Below, one piece after another: positions 24,370 to 37,100 of a stretch of 64,000 nucleotides of DNA (within the stretch, counting starts at the first letter, position 1; each line of letters begins with the position of its first letter). Both the position numbers and the translations under genes were made by a program. The notes under the pieces were generated by a model. The model was not told the origin of the DNA and ran no database searches. It saw only the letters and a list, made by a program, of their open reading frames with translations. The DNA lies in assembly GCA_025642065.1 (NCBI GenBank), contig JAODUP010000152.1, forward strand, positions 97,001-161,000, in the 5' to 3' direction. This DNA comes from Paralvinella palmiformis. Lineage: Eukaryota > Annelida > Polychaeta > Terebellida > Alvinellidae.

Positions 24370-24912
24370 AGCTAATTACAATCCTTTTCCTCAAACAGGA
24401 CAAGGTGAGACGTGAAGGCTGAAATGAAAGGAAATCAACAGACTTTGTTCCTTATAATAGAACACTGGATTTGTTACACGACTTTTCTCATTCATACAAC
24501 GAACAATTGGCTGACTCTCTAGATCGGACAATTTCTTATGGAAATATTCTTTATCTTGACTGATAATTTTATAAAAATTGAAATGGATACCCTGTCTAAC
24601 AGGTAGCCAATATAGTTTTTGAAGAATTGGGGTGATATGATCATATTTGTTTAGTATTTGTCACTATGCGAGCTGCAATATTCTGAATTTGCTGAAGGCG
24701 GTTAATGTTATAGTCAGATATGCCATATAATAGGGATTTACAGTAGTCAATACGATATGTAACAGAGGCGTGGACTACAGTTATAAGAACTTCTTGTGTC
24801 AAGAATGATTTTAAACAGTGGATGTTCTTAAGATGGTAGTAGGCAGTTCGGCATACTGATGTGAACATGTTCATATATGTTAATTTTTTTACTGACCCAT
24901 TAAGGGTAACCG
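24370..24912 (-). mobile_element. LINE ORF2 C-terminal fragment cut at the arm boundary
   Basis: The minus strand reads SVTLNGSVKKLTYM, VCRTAYYHLKNI, RIDYCKSLLYGISDYNINRL, then ITPILQKLYWLPVRQGI. The same family is at 38760-39700. The 5' side ends at 24917, just where the inverted arm begins, so the duplication breakpoint cuts this LINE. Confidence 0.82.
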
Positions 24913-25639
24913 AACTGACTGATGATCGTAAAACTCGACGACAATAACATTAGCTTCTGTATGCGTTGCTAACGCTTGAGGCTATAGTGTCTATACAATG
25001 TAATATCTAAAATTTGTATAGCGTCTTATTTAATCTGTAAGACGATTACTCTAAGGCACTGATTGTGATGTAAATATCCAGCAGATCAGTTACTTTATTG
25101 TTTATTTGAGTGATCACGTATTATAATAAATGATTTTTACGTACATATCAGTAGATATATAATATGAAGATGCTGATAAAACCTTGTGTATTAATTTTGA
25201 AAAGAAAAACAAACGCGAAAAAAAAAACGTCTCTGTATAAAGTTATCTTTATCTAACGAGAAAATCCGATGGAAATTGATAACTAAATAGATAAACATAT
25301 AGAAAATACACGAATAACATTCATGTATACAAACGTATACTTGTCATATCAAAAGATTCACACATTAATAATTTAAGAATCTTAGATCTTTGTTCAAAAG
25401 CAGGAACATGCATATTAAATCTCTCGGATTTCGTCAAATTATCTGTCTTTTTCAAATTCTCTATTTCTGTTGAAATCAATTTTATTTCATGACATTAGAT
25501 CAACTTAATTAGATCTTTATCATAACTAATTAATACAAATAGATCTGTTGATTTTCTAGCGTAATAGATTGATTTAATTAGACGAGACCACTAAACCTAC
25601 CTATTGGCCATACTTCCTGGAAGAGGTTGAGTCCCTCTC

Positions 25640-25755
25640 TCTCTTTGACCCTGTACCCCTCTCCCTATACATACATACCTATCCACCTACCTACCTACCT
25701 ACATAGCTACTTGCCCACCTATCTACCTCCCTACTTACCTCCCTACCTACTTAAT
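25640..25755. repeat. Imperfect (CCTA)n array
   Basis: ccta units with substitutions. A degraded counterpart is at 28390-28460 in unit A' and at 62400-62460 in the right arm. Confidence 0.8.
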
Positions 25756-25796
25756 AAACGTTACATGATAATTCTAATATATTGTTTATATACCCA

Positions 25797-26007
25797 TCTC
25801 AGTACTAAGGAGGGCGCCTATGTGGTCTAGCGGTAGCGTGCTGGACCACAGATCACTACCACCCGTGTTCGAATCCCGGCGTGGGCTTACCTGAAGGTTG
25901 TTTCGTCTTTCACTTCATCTCATAACATTTGTAGGTCCATTTAGCCTACCTTGTGCACAAAAGTTGCCGTAAAACATCAATCATCATCATCATCAGTACT
26001 AAAGAAG
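25797..26007 (+). mobile_element. S1 SINE, intact tRNA head, private to unit A
   Basis: A box tggtctagcggtagcgtgc and B box gttcgaatcccgg are intact. Flanked by near-identical tcagtactaaggag and tcagtactaaagaa. The element is missing from unit A' and the right arm, so it inserted after these copies parted. Confidence 0.9.
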
Positions 26008-26216
26008 AACTTTTAAAACTGTCTAACATGATGTCCTAAGTTAATGTTGTTAACATAGAACAAAATGCAGATATGCAGGATTAATTTACAGGTAGGGAAG
26101 TAGCCGAGGCGAGCACAAATTACCAAAACAAATTCTCCGCATGAGTGACGACAAATAATTGTTGCATGGTCCTCGGACATTTAGACAGACGTTATAGTGA
26201 GATTCATCGGACTGGC

Positions 26217-26247
26217 AACGTCGGACACGTCCGACGTGTCCGACGTT
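26217..26247. repeat. CpG-rich hairpin, 14-bp perfect arms, 3-base loop
   Basis: aacgtcggacacgt, then ccg, then the exact reverse complement. It contains eight CpGs in an AT-rich context and no matching copy in unit A' at the expected place. Confidence 0.9.
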
Positions 26248-26372
26248 TTTCCGCAACAATGTCATAAACTGGTAAAGGTAATAAGCATGATTGTGTAAAA
26301 GATTTAAAAAAAAAACCCCAGTAATTCTGTTATTTGAGCACATCTATGATAATTATCCAATCGTATTATATG

Positions 26373-26415
<43 letters not shown>

Positions 26416-27506
26416 AGAGAGAGAGAGGGACAGAGAGTTTTTATTACATAATCTATATATTTATATTAATTATATTATACATATGTGTGATTAGTTATGA
26501 ATCTGTAATCATATTATCCACTGGTTATGATACTACTACTACTACTACTAATAATAATAATAAACGCCCTTGCTTGTAAGAACGAGTCAAATATGCAGTG
26601 CAGTGATAATACAACCAACAATATGTACCTAAAATCCAATAACAAATTTGTATGATTGGTATAATTTATCAGTGAAAGCAATCTTGAACAGGTCTAAAAT
26701 GTTTTAGATATAACGCATTTCTAATTTCCACTGGCAACCTGCTCCTCAAAGTGAAGCCTGTTAAGTTTCCACAATATATCAACCTCGCTGTATACCACTA
26801 TAAACATAAGTAATTAAACCATTTACTGTGTCATGATAGCCGGCTATACATCCTAACTAAATCTAGCTTCTAACAGTCTTCATTTAGTAACATTTTATAG
26901 TCTAATAGCATTTATAATGGTATCTATGCCGTCATTGCGCATTAGACGCTTCTTAATGGCAATGCTATCCTAAAGCACTTTAGATATGCGGTTTATTATA
27001 TGCTGTAGAATCATTAATACCTGTTATCACTCGGAATGGCACTCGGAGTGTTTCAGTCTATTAACGTCTTTGGTTTCTGTTCGAAGCACCATTCGTCAAC
27101 GATGGCCTTCATTCTGCGATTGTCGTACATTTCAACGCAATGGTTATACCCTGAGCTGATCATTCTCAGTTATTATAACCGAGACAGGAAGTATTACATC
27201 GATAGGGCAAGTCTTTTCTCTGCAGTAGGTAAGTCATCTCGGCAATTGATTTATACGGTGAAATATATGAATCTCGTTTGTGCTGTAAAAATATGTATTT
27301 AGACGAGTATTTAAGGACAATAACTTTATGCACTTTGTTAGGTATCAAGGTAGTTCTTTGTAAATAACCACTGAGAATGCTACTTTTACATCTATGGCAT
27401 TACATTTGTCAAACTTGGTTGTCTTTATACAAAGAAAACAGTACCAATCAGACCTTTAATGTTTGAAATTGATCGCCCTACAATGTAGGTGCTTCCAGAT
27501 TGTAAG

Positions 27507-27519
27507 CATATATATATAT

Positions 27520-27588
<69 letters not shown>
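27507..27588. repeat. (AT)n microsatellite
   Basis: About 80 bases of alternating AT with one slip. The same position in A' is 29700-29762. Confidence 0.95.
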
Positions 27589-27589
<1 letters not shown>

Positions 27590-27702
27590 ACGTTATAGGA
27601 TGTAAATCTAAGCTTTTCAGATAAGCAACAACAATACTCTCTTTTAGTATTTTCCTCGCATCATGATTGACGACGGAATAGATTTTAAAATATGTTTGTT
27701 AA

Positions 27703-27824
27703 CTTGTATGCTTCCTTTGGAGTTGAGATGTGTGCTGGGTAGAAACAAGTCCGAATCAGGGATAATAATACTGAACAGCGCCTCAGAACAGGGTTATCTG
27801 GTTCTGGCGATATATAACCATGCA

Positions 27825-27827
<3 letters not shown>
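27703..27827 (+). mobile_element. S3 SINE fragment at the tandem-duplication junction
   Basis: Only the 3' part (from gtatgcttcctttggag) is present. The 5' side joins unit A through a shared ctt at 27703-27705. It is followed by (AT)n and (GT)n to 27920. Confidence 0.8.
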
Positions 27828-27923
<96 letters not shown>

Positions 27924-27939
27924 ATACTTTTTATTGAAG

Positions 27940-29696
27940 TACGTTTCTGTATAAAGCTATCTCTATCTAACGCGAAAATCCGATTGAAAATATTCACGAT
28001 ATATCTTGGAAATTGATAAAGAAATAAATAAATATATAGAAAATACACGAATAACATTCATGTATACAAGCGTACACTTACTTATATAAAAACATTCACA
28101 TATAAATAAATTAAGAGATTAAATGAAAACATCTTTGTTGAAAAGCAGGATCGCCAAGGTAAAATCTTTCGGATTTCGTCAAATTCTCCGTCTTTTCAAA
28201 TTCTCGATTTCTGTTGAAATCAATTTTATTTCATAACTGATAAACTTAATTAAATCTTTATCGTACTAATTTATACGAACAGATCTGTTGATCTTCTAGC
28301 GTAATAGAAACTCCCAAACCTATCTATTGGCCATAATTCCTGGAAGAGGTTGAGTTTCTCTCCCTCTTTCACCCTGTACCCTCTCTATACATATATATCC
28401 ACCGAACTACTTACCTACATAGCTACTTGCCCACCTATCTGCCACCTACTTAGCTTCTATCATACTTACTCAACTACCATCTCTTATAGGAAAATAAACG
28501 TTACATCGGAATTATAATGTATTGTTTATATACCCGTCTTAGATGTCATAAAGTTGTAAGGGTAATAAGCTTGATTGTATAACAAGTTTTTTTAAAGAAA
28601 GAAACCAGTAATTCTGTTTTTTAGCACATTTCTTCTAATATTCTGATAATTATCCAATCGTTTTATATGTATATAGTTTTATTATTATATTATTCATATA
28701 TTTACATTAATTCTATTACATATCTGTCTGATTAGTTATGAATCTGTAACCATATATTACACGGGTATTAATAATAATAATAATAATTATAATAATAATT
28801 TAATAACGCCCTCGCTAGTAGGAACCAGTCAAAGACGTTGTCCAGTGAAAGTCCAACAAATGTACGTAAAATCCAATAACAAATTTGTGTGATTAATATA
28901 ATTTATCAATGAATTCAATCTTGAAAGGTTAAGTATTTTGGAACAGGTCTAAAATATTGAACATATAACGCATTTCTAATTTCCACTGGCAACCCGCTCC
29001 CCAAGGTGAACTGTAAAGTGTTCCAGAATATATCAACCTCGCTGTATCCCACTGTAAATATAAGTAATTAAACTATTTACTATGTCATGGTAGCCGGCTA
29101 TACATCCTAACTAAATGTAGCTTCTAACAGTCTTCATTCAGTAACATCTTATAGGCTCATAGCATTAGACGCTTCTTAATGGCAATGTTATCCTAATGCA
29201 CTTTAGATATGCGTCTTATTTCGTGCTGTAGACTCATTAATCACTCGGAATGGCAGTGAGTGTTTCAGTCTATTAACGTCTTTGGTTTCTGTTCGAAGCA
29301 CCATTCATCAACGATGGCCTTCATTCTGCGATTGTCATACATTTCAACGCAATTGTTACACCCACAGCTAATCACTTTCAGTTATTGTAACTGAGACAGG
29401 AAGCATGACATCGACAGGGCAAGTATTTTCTCTATAGTAGGTAAGTCATCTCGGCAATTGATTTCTACGGTGATTTACTTGGTGAATCTAATCAGCTTTG
29501 AAATATAGCAGTTGTTTGTGCTCTAAAAATATGTACTTAGATGAGATTTCAAAGGACAATAACTTCATGCATTCAATACTGAGAACATCACCTCTGCATC
29601 TATGACACATTTGTCAAACTTGGTTGTCCTTATATAAAGAAAACAACACCAATCAGATCTTTAATGTTTGAAATTGATCGTGCATCCATATTTTAA

Positions 29697-29765
<69 letters not shown>

Positions 29766-29868
29766 ACGTTATAGGATGTAAATTTAAGCTTTTCAGATAA
29801 GCAACAACAATACTCTCTTTTAGTATTTTCGACGGAATAGATTTTAAAATATGTTTGTTAACTTCACG
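27940..29868. repeat. Tandem segmental repeat, unit A'
   Basis: Matches the single unit in the right arm (61015-62915, reverse) at about 98%, much closer than its neighbour unit A. No coding frame is conserved between A and A'. Confidence 0.8.
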
Positions 29869-29869
29869 A

Positions 29870-31080
29870 TTATTTGTATTCTTTTCGTGGAACCAAAAGA
29901 ATTAACAATTTACTATCTAAATGTGAAACATTTCAGTTACATATTATGATCCCCATGTTATACACATCCGGATATATATTTATTTTGAGACTATTGTTCT
30001 CGGGTTATTATTCGGGATCAGACCGTTATTTGAGATCAAACTGGTATTATTTTTAGACCCTTTTAGTAATCTTCAAAATGCATTTGACTGATTCCGTCGT
30101 AAATAAAATGAAGGCTGGTATAGTCCACTACCTAGTGATAAACGTGTTAATAAAACACGACTTAATCTACTGATGTGTTTAAATTTGTTTTAATGATAGC
30201 TTGTTCTCTACCGATTAAACAATATTAAATTGAAGACACTGATCAGGCAACTGATCAGACAATCGAGAAACCAATTAATTGAACTGATAGCTTTGAATAT
30301 TGATCGTTATTTCTGTAGGTCTGTAATGTGCTGAATTGGTAACAACTAAATTTAAAATTGGCAGATTTTAGAAATTTATTGTATTATTAAAAGAATTAGA
30401 ACTTGTTTGTTTTTAGTGTTTTAATTCTCTCTAGTTCTAGATGGATATTATTATGTTATTTATCATATTAATTACTCTCTCAGCATATAAATACTTATTT
30501 CTTGTACTACACATTGTAATACTTCCTTATGCTCACGTTTACCTTTTGTTAGACAATATTTTTAGTTGAGCGTAGTGTTATTTGTTTGAATGTTTGAAGG
30601 TAAGTGATGTATAAGTATTGTTTGAGTTAAGGTTTTAGCATGACTTAGTCAATTTAATTATACCATGAAACCCTTCTAATAGATATGATGGTACCATGCG
30701 CGAAATAAGAATTTCCAGTATAATGCATTATAACTGACTTTGTTATGTGTATATTTATTATATTAAACATTAGTATTGTCTCTACTGTATCAATATACAG
30801 CCGCATATTATCATTGGCAAGAGTTATCAACGTTACCATTATTGAAATTCAATTTATTAAATGTAACATTTATCATTAGAAATATCGTCAAGTGGAAGTA
30901 ATTAACGTCACTGTTACATAAGTTATATTAAGTATATTAAATATCATTATGTTGATTGATTGATTTTCTTTCGTTTCATGATCTATGATCATGAAACAGA
31001 GATAGTACACGAGTATTAGAGCGCTTATTTCCAGTATGGTCCATTTTACTGAGTGGTTGTTCAAAACTCCCCCCCCCCCA
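29870..31080. other. Arm DNA without a recognised gene
   Basis: Nearly identical to 59870-61015 in reverse. A 60-residue open frame at 29874-30056 is identical in both arms, but the surrounding non-coding DNA is equally conserved, so this is not evidence of coding. Confidence 0.5.
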
Positions 31081-31081
31081 C

Positions 31082-31365
31082 CACTCACAGGGGAGTAGTA
31101 CGGAAATATAGAGCAGAAATACCCTTAGGTGGTATTATGTCCTGAGGTGGTCATTAACGTCTCTTTTTAAAAATGAATTCAGTGAATAAGGTAGCGCAAT
31201 TAAACGTGATCATCCACCATCGATGTCGTGAGCCGAGAAATTAATCCCTGGAAAAGTTTCAACCTCTTGATGGGATCGAACCCTTGTGACCCTTGGTGGT
31301 CAGAGCAAATCCGCCCTTTAGCACAAGGTGCAACGTGTGTAACCCCTACACCACCGGAGTTCACT
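31082..31365 (-). mobile_element. tRNA-derived SINE family S2, left-arm copy
   Basis: Minus strand: head ccggtggtgtaggggttaca, B box gggttcgatccc, body tttctcggctcacgac, end tactcccctgtgagtgg. The right-arm partner is 59574-59855 (+) and is less decayed in the A box. Confidence 0.8.
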
Positions 31366-31414
31366 AGTTAGTTAGCTTTATAAATGATCCATTATCCAGA
31401 TGACTCTATGGGTG

Positions 31415-31461
31415 GCCTATTTAGCCTAGCACGTGCACAAAACTGGCCATAAGACATCACC

Positions 31462-31493
<32 letters not shown>

Positions 31494-31495
31494 GA
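31415..31495 (+). mobile_element. S1 SINE 3' fragment with (CAT)n tail
   Basis: Keeps tttagcctagcacgtgcacaaa and the (cat)n tail. Partner at 59455-59530 (-). Confidence 0.75.
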
Positions 31496-31499
31496 TGAC

Positions 31500-32388
31500 T
31501 CTATGATAATAAATATTTTAGTTATCATCTTACTGATGTTGATGATATTGCTACATTCTAATCACGTAATGGCAAACCTGACGATAGGATATATATTTTT
31601 AATGGTTTATTCATATTATTTTTATATACCACGCATATATTAAAATAGAACCTACAGAACGATATTACATATAGACGCTAAAGCTACGTTGCATGTAGCA
31701 GCTATAGAGTAATAATAATAATAATAAATTAAATAAATAAATAATAATATAAAGCAGATATTTTAAGTACAAAATTCAACAGTGTTTTAAAGCTCATTAC
31801 ACAATAAGTAGGTATCATTAACAAAGTGACTTGGAAAAAACCCGGATTATTTATAGATTTGTCTTAAATGTCACTTTGGATTTACTTGATAGTAGTTCTA
31901 TTCCAAACTGCGACTATCTAAATTCATACTCAATCTGACTTAAATTACTTCCCCTAAAAACGCTGATCAATTGACAATAGTTTCATAAAATAATTGCAGT
32001 TTCTATATTCAAAATGATTTGCTATAATATATTACATTGCAAAATATATCAAATTGCACGTAAATAAATGATATCCTTCAACACTCACTTTACAAAGATC
32101 CTTACCGTATTCATTTTTAATGGCATTGTTCTCTTCTTGCAACATTTGGATAATTTGTTTTCGTCGTATGCTGGTAACAATAGACTTTATCGTGATTAAT
32201 ATTCCAGTTACAGTATATTTATATCATTAACGTTTCTTGTAGTATGGTGTCGGATATACGATCTTAGGATAGGAGAAGATAAAGTAACCATAAATCAATA
32301 ATTGTACCATCCGTTATATTTTTCAGCGGTGAGATTCTCCTAGCCACAAAATAAAAATGCACAAATGTGGAGTAGCCTATGTCTGTTA

Positions 32389-32465
<77 letters not shown>

Positions 32466-32860
32466 ACAACAAAATTGTGGAATATTATTCGAAAAGATAA
32501 TACAGATTGAATCATCAGATAATGTAGCCCCATGACCTACATCCATGTCGTGAGTTAAAACTATTAAATTATATACACGATTAATGAAACAACGATCACC
32601 TATTGTGGTGCTTATGTTTTCACATTGTTGACATTATGGGGGTGCTATTGTAAAACGTATTCACACAACATCAGTATATCCAAATGTGAATCGGCTGGCT
32701 GCTGTCTTAATCCGCTTCTTGTGGCACGCTCTTGCAAGGAATAATAGCCACATGACATTCCTTTGTAATGATTTTCGTAGCAACCAACGACAGGAGGGAA
32801 GGAAAGACCACTTCCCGATGTCATGTAGAATTATAAACTCATATAAATAAGCAGTATTGT
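31500..32860. other. Upstream region of the left receptor gene; no gene seen
   Basis: AT-rich, with (AT)n at 32393-32460. Collinear with 57660-59450. Any receptor promoter should lie here or within the SINE at 32862, but no TATA or conserved element stands out. Confidence 0.45.
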
Positions 32861-32861
32861 C

Positions 32862-33040
32862 ACTCCGTAATCTAACTGGTAGCACGTTGGATCACACATC
32901 ACTATGAATCTCAGCGTCTGGATATCTGAAGGGTGTTTCATCTTTGACTTCGCTTCATTACCTTTGAATGTCGCTCGGCCCATTTAGCCTACCATGTCCA
33001 CAAAAGTGGCCGTAAAACAACAATCATAATCATCATCATT
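32862..33040 (+). mobile_element. S1 SINE directly upstream of the left receptor gene
   Basis: Head aatctaactggtagcacgttgg, body ttgacttcgcttcattacc ... ggcccatttagcctacc, tail (ATC)n ending 10 bases before a possible acceptor (aatcttcag, 33041-33049). The receptor frame stays open back into the SINE to about 32948. The same arrangement is at 57476-57655, so it predates the duplication. Confidence 0.85.
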
Positions 33041-33091
33041 AATCTTCAGTTGTCTACCAACGTGAACAGCTCGACGAGAAGACCGTATATC

Positions 33092-34126
33092 ATGGAAAAC
33101 GCCACAAATGCTACTACGACAGTAACCTCCAACATTATTCGAGGTTCCTCGCCAAGTCATTATCTGTGGGAAGTGGAATATATTTTGACCCCTTTACTTT
33201 TATTATTGGGAGGATTCGGCAACTCGCTGACTATAATAGTTATGAGGTCGGCTACTTTTCGAAGACTTCCCGTTAGCAAGTTGCTCATGGCTATGTCGTT
33301 ATCGGATGTCGTTCTTAATTTGATGCTTCCTCTCAACAAGTCATTCGTACATCATATGATCGGGATAGACGTTAGGGCTCTATCATCCGGGGGATGTAAA
33401 CTGTTCTTCTGGATCAATCGGCTCGCGAAAACCACTTCATCTTGGTTGATCGTTCTAATCACAGTGGAGAGATTTATTGCCGTATGGCTGCCGATGAGAG
33501 CTAAGTTCATCAACACCGATCGCAACGTATGCGTGGCTCTAATATTACTATACGGAATGTTAGCCGTATTTTTTGGCTATTGGTGTTCGTGGGCAGATCG
33601 TGTTATAGATAACATCTGTATCATGAACAGTCGTCCTCCTGGTTTTGAACATTTATCCGAGATATTTTTACTTGGTGGACTTTTGTTATATTCCTTTATA
33701 CCTTCGATTATCTTGTTGATTTTCAACGGTCTTATAATTTACAAGTTGGCCACCAGGCGCAAGAGGATAGCACCAGAAAGCAACACAACTAATTCAACTT
33801 CGATTAGTGCTCAACCAAGAAGTGTTAGAAATACGCATACGGCACCAAACTCAAAAACTAGTGTAATGTTAATAAGCGTCGCCATGTCGTTCGTCGTGTT
33901 GGTGACGCCAAATGCCGTGGCCAATATTGTGTCGTTTATAAGGAAAGAAACGATGTTAGAGACAACAGACCCGGTTACGGCATCCTTACGAGAAGCTGCG
34001 CAAATTCTTGAACAGCTAAGTCATTCCGTGAATTTCATACTCTACGTCCTGTGTAATAAGAGGTTCAGGGATGGAGTGATCACAATGTTTAAGATAAATA
34101 AGACACATCCAAATAATCACAACTAG
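33092..34126 (+). CDS. Class A G-protein-coupled receptor, left copy
   Basis: An intronless 344-residue seven-helix receptor at the plasma membrane. TM1 about 29-52 with GN at 43-44; TM2 61-84 with the conserved Asp72; Cys102 at the start of TM3 and Cys176 in loop 2 for the usual disulfide; ERF (126-128) in place of DRY; TM4 146-166; TM5 190-218; TM6 256-282 without CWxP; TM7 with NFILY (314-318) in place of NPxxY; helix 8 CNKRFRDG. Asn3 and Asn6 are glycosylation sequons. ATG 33092 is chosen; the frame extends upstream without another ATG and could be entered by splicing at 33049. ERF plus NFILY resembles lophotrochozoan orphan peptide-receptor-like proteins, but the ligand is unknown. It differs from the right copy at 8 bases. 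Confidence 0.92.
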   Translation: MENATNATTTVTSNIIRGSSPSHYLWEVEYILTPLLLLLGGFGNSLTIIVMRSATFRRLPVSKLLMAMSLSDVVLNLMLPLNKSFVHHMIGIDVRALSSGGCKLFFWINRLAKTTSSWLIVLITVERFIAVWLPMRAKFINTDRNVCVALILLYGMLAVFFGYWCSWADRVIDNICIMNSRPPGFEHLSEIFLLGGLLLYSFIPSIILLIFNGLIIYKLATRRKRIAPESNTTNSTSISAQPRSVRNTHTAPNSKTSVMLISVAMSFVVLVTPNAVANIVSFIRKETMLETTDPVTASLREAAQILEQLSHSVNFILYVLCNKRFRDGVITMFKINKTHPNNHN

Positions 34127-37100
34127 TGCAACGACATAAACATTTCACTGTAAATCGAAGAAGAATAATTGAATCAATAACTGCATGTTATTTGAATGCG
34201 ACAGCCCACTATTTCGAATTTGATATGAATATGTTATTGTCTCGAAACATACAAGGAATAGTAAGTGATTAAATATTATACTGACCAATCAAATGTGGAT
34301 GCCGTAACAGCTTATAATGAGGATATTACCGGTGAGTTAAATATTTTAGAAAATTCATATACATAAATAAGCACGTGCGCACAAACACATATATAAATAG
34401 TTGAGAATTGTTGTTTTAATATTGCATCAGTGGTAATATTATTTGTGTGCACTGTTTAATCCAATAGTGAAATGTTTTATCCCAATCATCTCACTTCCGG
34501 AAAGTGACTCTTCGGCCATACCAGCACCGAACCTAAAGCATGAATCACTATTGGAATCCATTTCACAATTGACTTATTAATTTTAAATATCGGGGTGATT
34601 TAATAATCATATCGTGCAAAATAAACATATTCCATACATCTTAAAACTATGTGTTAGGATATTTGTGTATATTACTCTTTTAAGGCACCGCATTACTCTT
34701 TAATCACTTCTAGAAACATAATAGTGAAAATAACAAATCACTACCGTTTAATATATAAACACAAATATGTACTTTATCACAAGCGGTAGTCTGTCTAGGT
34801 TGACACATAGCCACTACACACGTATGTATGCATTAAGGATGAACACTGAATGATATAATGTGCTTACTTCATATGTAAATGGTTAGTTGTCACTATTGGC
34901 GTTCATATCACAACTGAGTTATTAATTTTAAATATCGGGGTGATTTAATAGTCATGTCGTGTAGAATAAAAATATTCCATACATCTTAAAACTGTGTGTT
35001 AGGATATTTATGTATATTAGTCTTTCAATGCACCACAACACTCTTTAATCACCGTTTAATGTATAAACCCATAAGATATTTACTTCATGACAAGAGTTAG
35101 TCTGTCAAGATCAAGAAATAGCCAAACAAACGTTTGTATACATTAAAGATGAAATCTGAAGTATATGATGTGCTTACTTGATATGCCAGTGGTCAGTTGA
35201 TTGAAAGTTTAATTATTTATGACTAAAGAGCAAACTAAATAGGAGTATTAGAAATGTTACGCTCGTGTAGACTCACGCACTCACGCGCGCACACACAATA
35301 GAATACACCTATTTTGTCAAATCATCATCGCACTGACCCAGGTGTTCAAATAATATTCCTGTAAAGACCTTTATATTTACAAAAAGATAATCGTCTTATT
35401 AACTCTTAGCCAGTAATTGTTCCCATTTCTCAAAATGAAGAAGCTTAAAATGAAAAGAAACATGCTTTGTTGCATTGTATCTTGTGGTTGTTTTATGTTA
35501 CTTGCTAAGTAGTGTTATAGCATATTTCCCCACAAATGTGCAATAAACTGGCATTACTGTCCTGTAAATACCAGTTAGTGCTGTATATTAGAGAAAAGGT
35601 CCACTTTTATTTTAAATACAAATATACTCGAACAAATTAGAGTAACTCGCATTTGAGCATCGCCATTTTGAAGTCAGAAACAGTTATACAGGTCGGGTGC
35701 AGCTGAACTCGGACGTCACTATATACAAGTTGATTCATAACCGTATGACCCATTAATATGAATTTAGAACATCCACTACATTCACATATGATATGATACG
35801 ATCTCTAGACGGCTGGAAAACCCTTTTGCACGTTGACGTCAGAGTACGTGACCTTATATACTTCCTGCCCTACAATGAGGCATACGAGGAAGTCATAATG
35901 GCTACCCTGTATTAATTTGGAATATTCATTATACTGTGATGTCATTTATAGTTCGTGAATATTATTATGGGGGTTCATTTAGAAATATTACACAATGTAT
36001 TCATCATATCTGAGGGTGAACTATTACTTTAAGGATTGACTAACCTTAAGGGCTACAGTTATAAATACTATTATTAAACCGATTTTAATAAAATGTAGAA
36101 TTCTATTGAAAGTGACACGGGATTTAATTTACTGCGTCAAAACGTAATCCATTTGAATGAACATTGTATGTATAACATGTTCAGACGTTGGATGAGATAG
36201 TTAACGTATAGATATATATGGAAAATAATTAAAAAAACATTCTACTTCAAAACAAAACTTTCTCAAGAAAATTTAGTATTTCTAAATTCAAAGATTGGAG
36301 CTTTTAATTAGGATTTCAATCAGAGATATTTTTTTAAATTAGAAATAACTGAATAATTTATAAATATCAATAATGTAATGAGGTTAGGATATTACCAATA
36401 TCAAGAAATAACATTTCATTGGCTACGTTAAGCAATAACGTTGTGTTTTAAACGCCCATTTCTTGTAAAAAAACTCAATCTTATTAAATAGATTTGCTAC
36501 ATTGCGCAAGTTAAAATCGCCATTAACGCTTCCTATGTTCATTATTAAAGTAAGTGAATGATAGCCACTTTTAATTAGATGTATATTAGCAGATTGAATA
36601 TAATTTGTGTTTATTATTCAGCACTTTTGAGTGGAATATTAATAGGACACTAGAGTGGTAGAATTTTCTATTTCCTAAAGAAAAAATTGAAAACAAACAA
36701 ACACGCATATACGTATAAACAGACACATACACACCTCCCACACACATACATAGATATTCATTTAACTATATCCTCACCCCGAGCCATACACACATATATA
36801 CATACACCCCCCCCCCACACACACACACAGACATTCACATTAAATATAATATTGGTGTTTTGAATGAATTCAGTCAACGTATAGAGCTTTATCTTATGCC
36901 ATAAGTAAATTAAATAGATAGGTCAATTTGATGCAGCAGTGGAGCCGAATTTGTCAAGTAAAGGACTTCGCTTCTGGCATATCCTTCTACTGTGGTCAGG
37001 TTATGAATATATAGTTTGATAGATGAATATTCTTTCGTGATATATTGAATAACTGAACTTTGCTATTTATAAGCTTTGGTTTTGGGCATCCCCAATAAAT

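Larger units (their letters stand above)
25228..27705. repeat. Tandem segmental repeat, unit A (left arm only)
   Basis: Collinear with unit A' at 27940-29868 at about 85% identity by eye. Marks shared are cctggaagaggttgagt, a CCTA-rich stretch and tttggtttctgttcgaagcacc. Unit A lacks the S3 SINE found at the matching place in the right arm. Its end (gttaactt) is fused to the inside of an S3 SINE at 27703. Confidence 0.8.

Noticed and set aside
27036..27302. 88-residue frame in unit A
   Set aside because: The frame is broken by indels in A' and in the right arm.
29874..30056. 60-residue frame identical in both arms (also 60847-61027, minus)
   Set aside because: The surrounding non-coding arm DNA is just as conserved, there is no ATG-bounded homologue in unit A, and no motif is recognised.
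31444..31500. CRISPR-like direct repeats (cat)n and other arrays
   Set aside because: These are simple SINE tails and microsatellites in a eukaryotic genome; there are no spacers.
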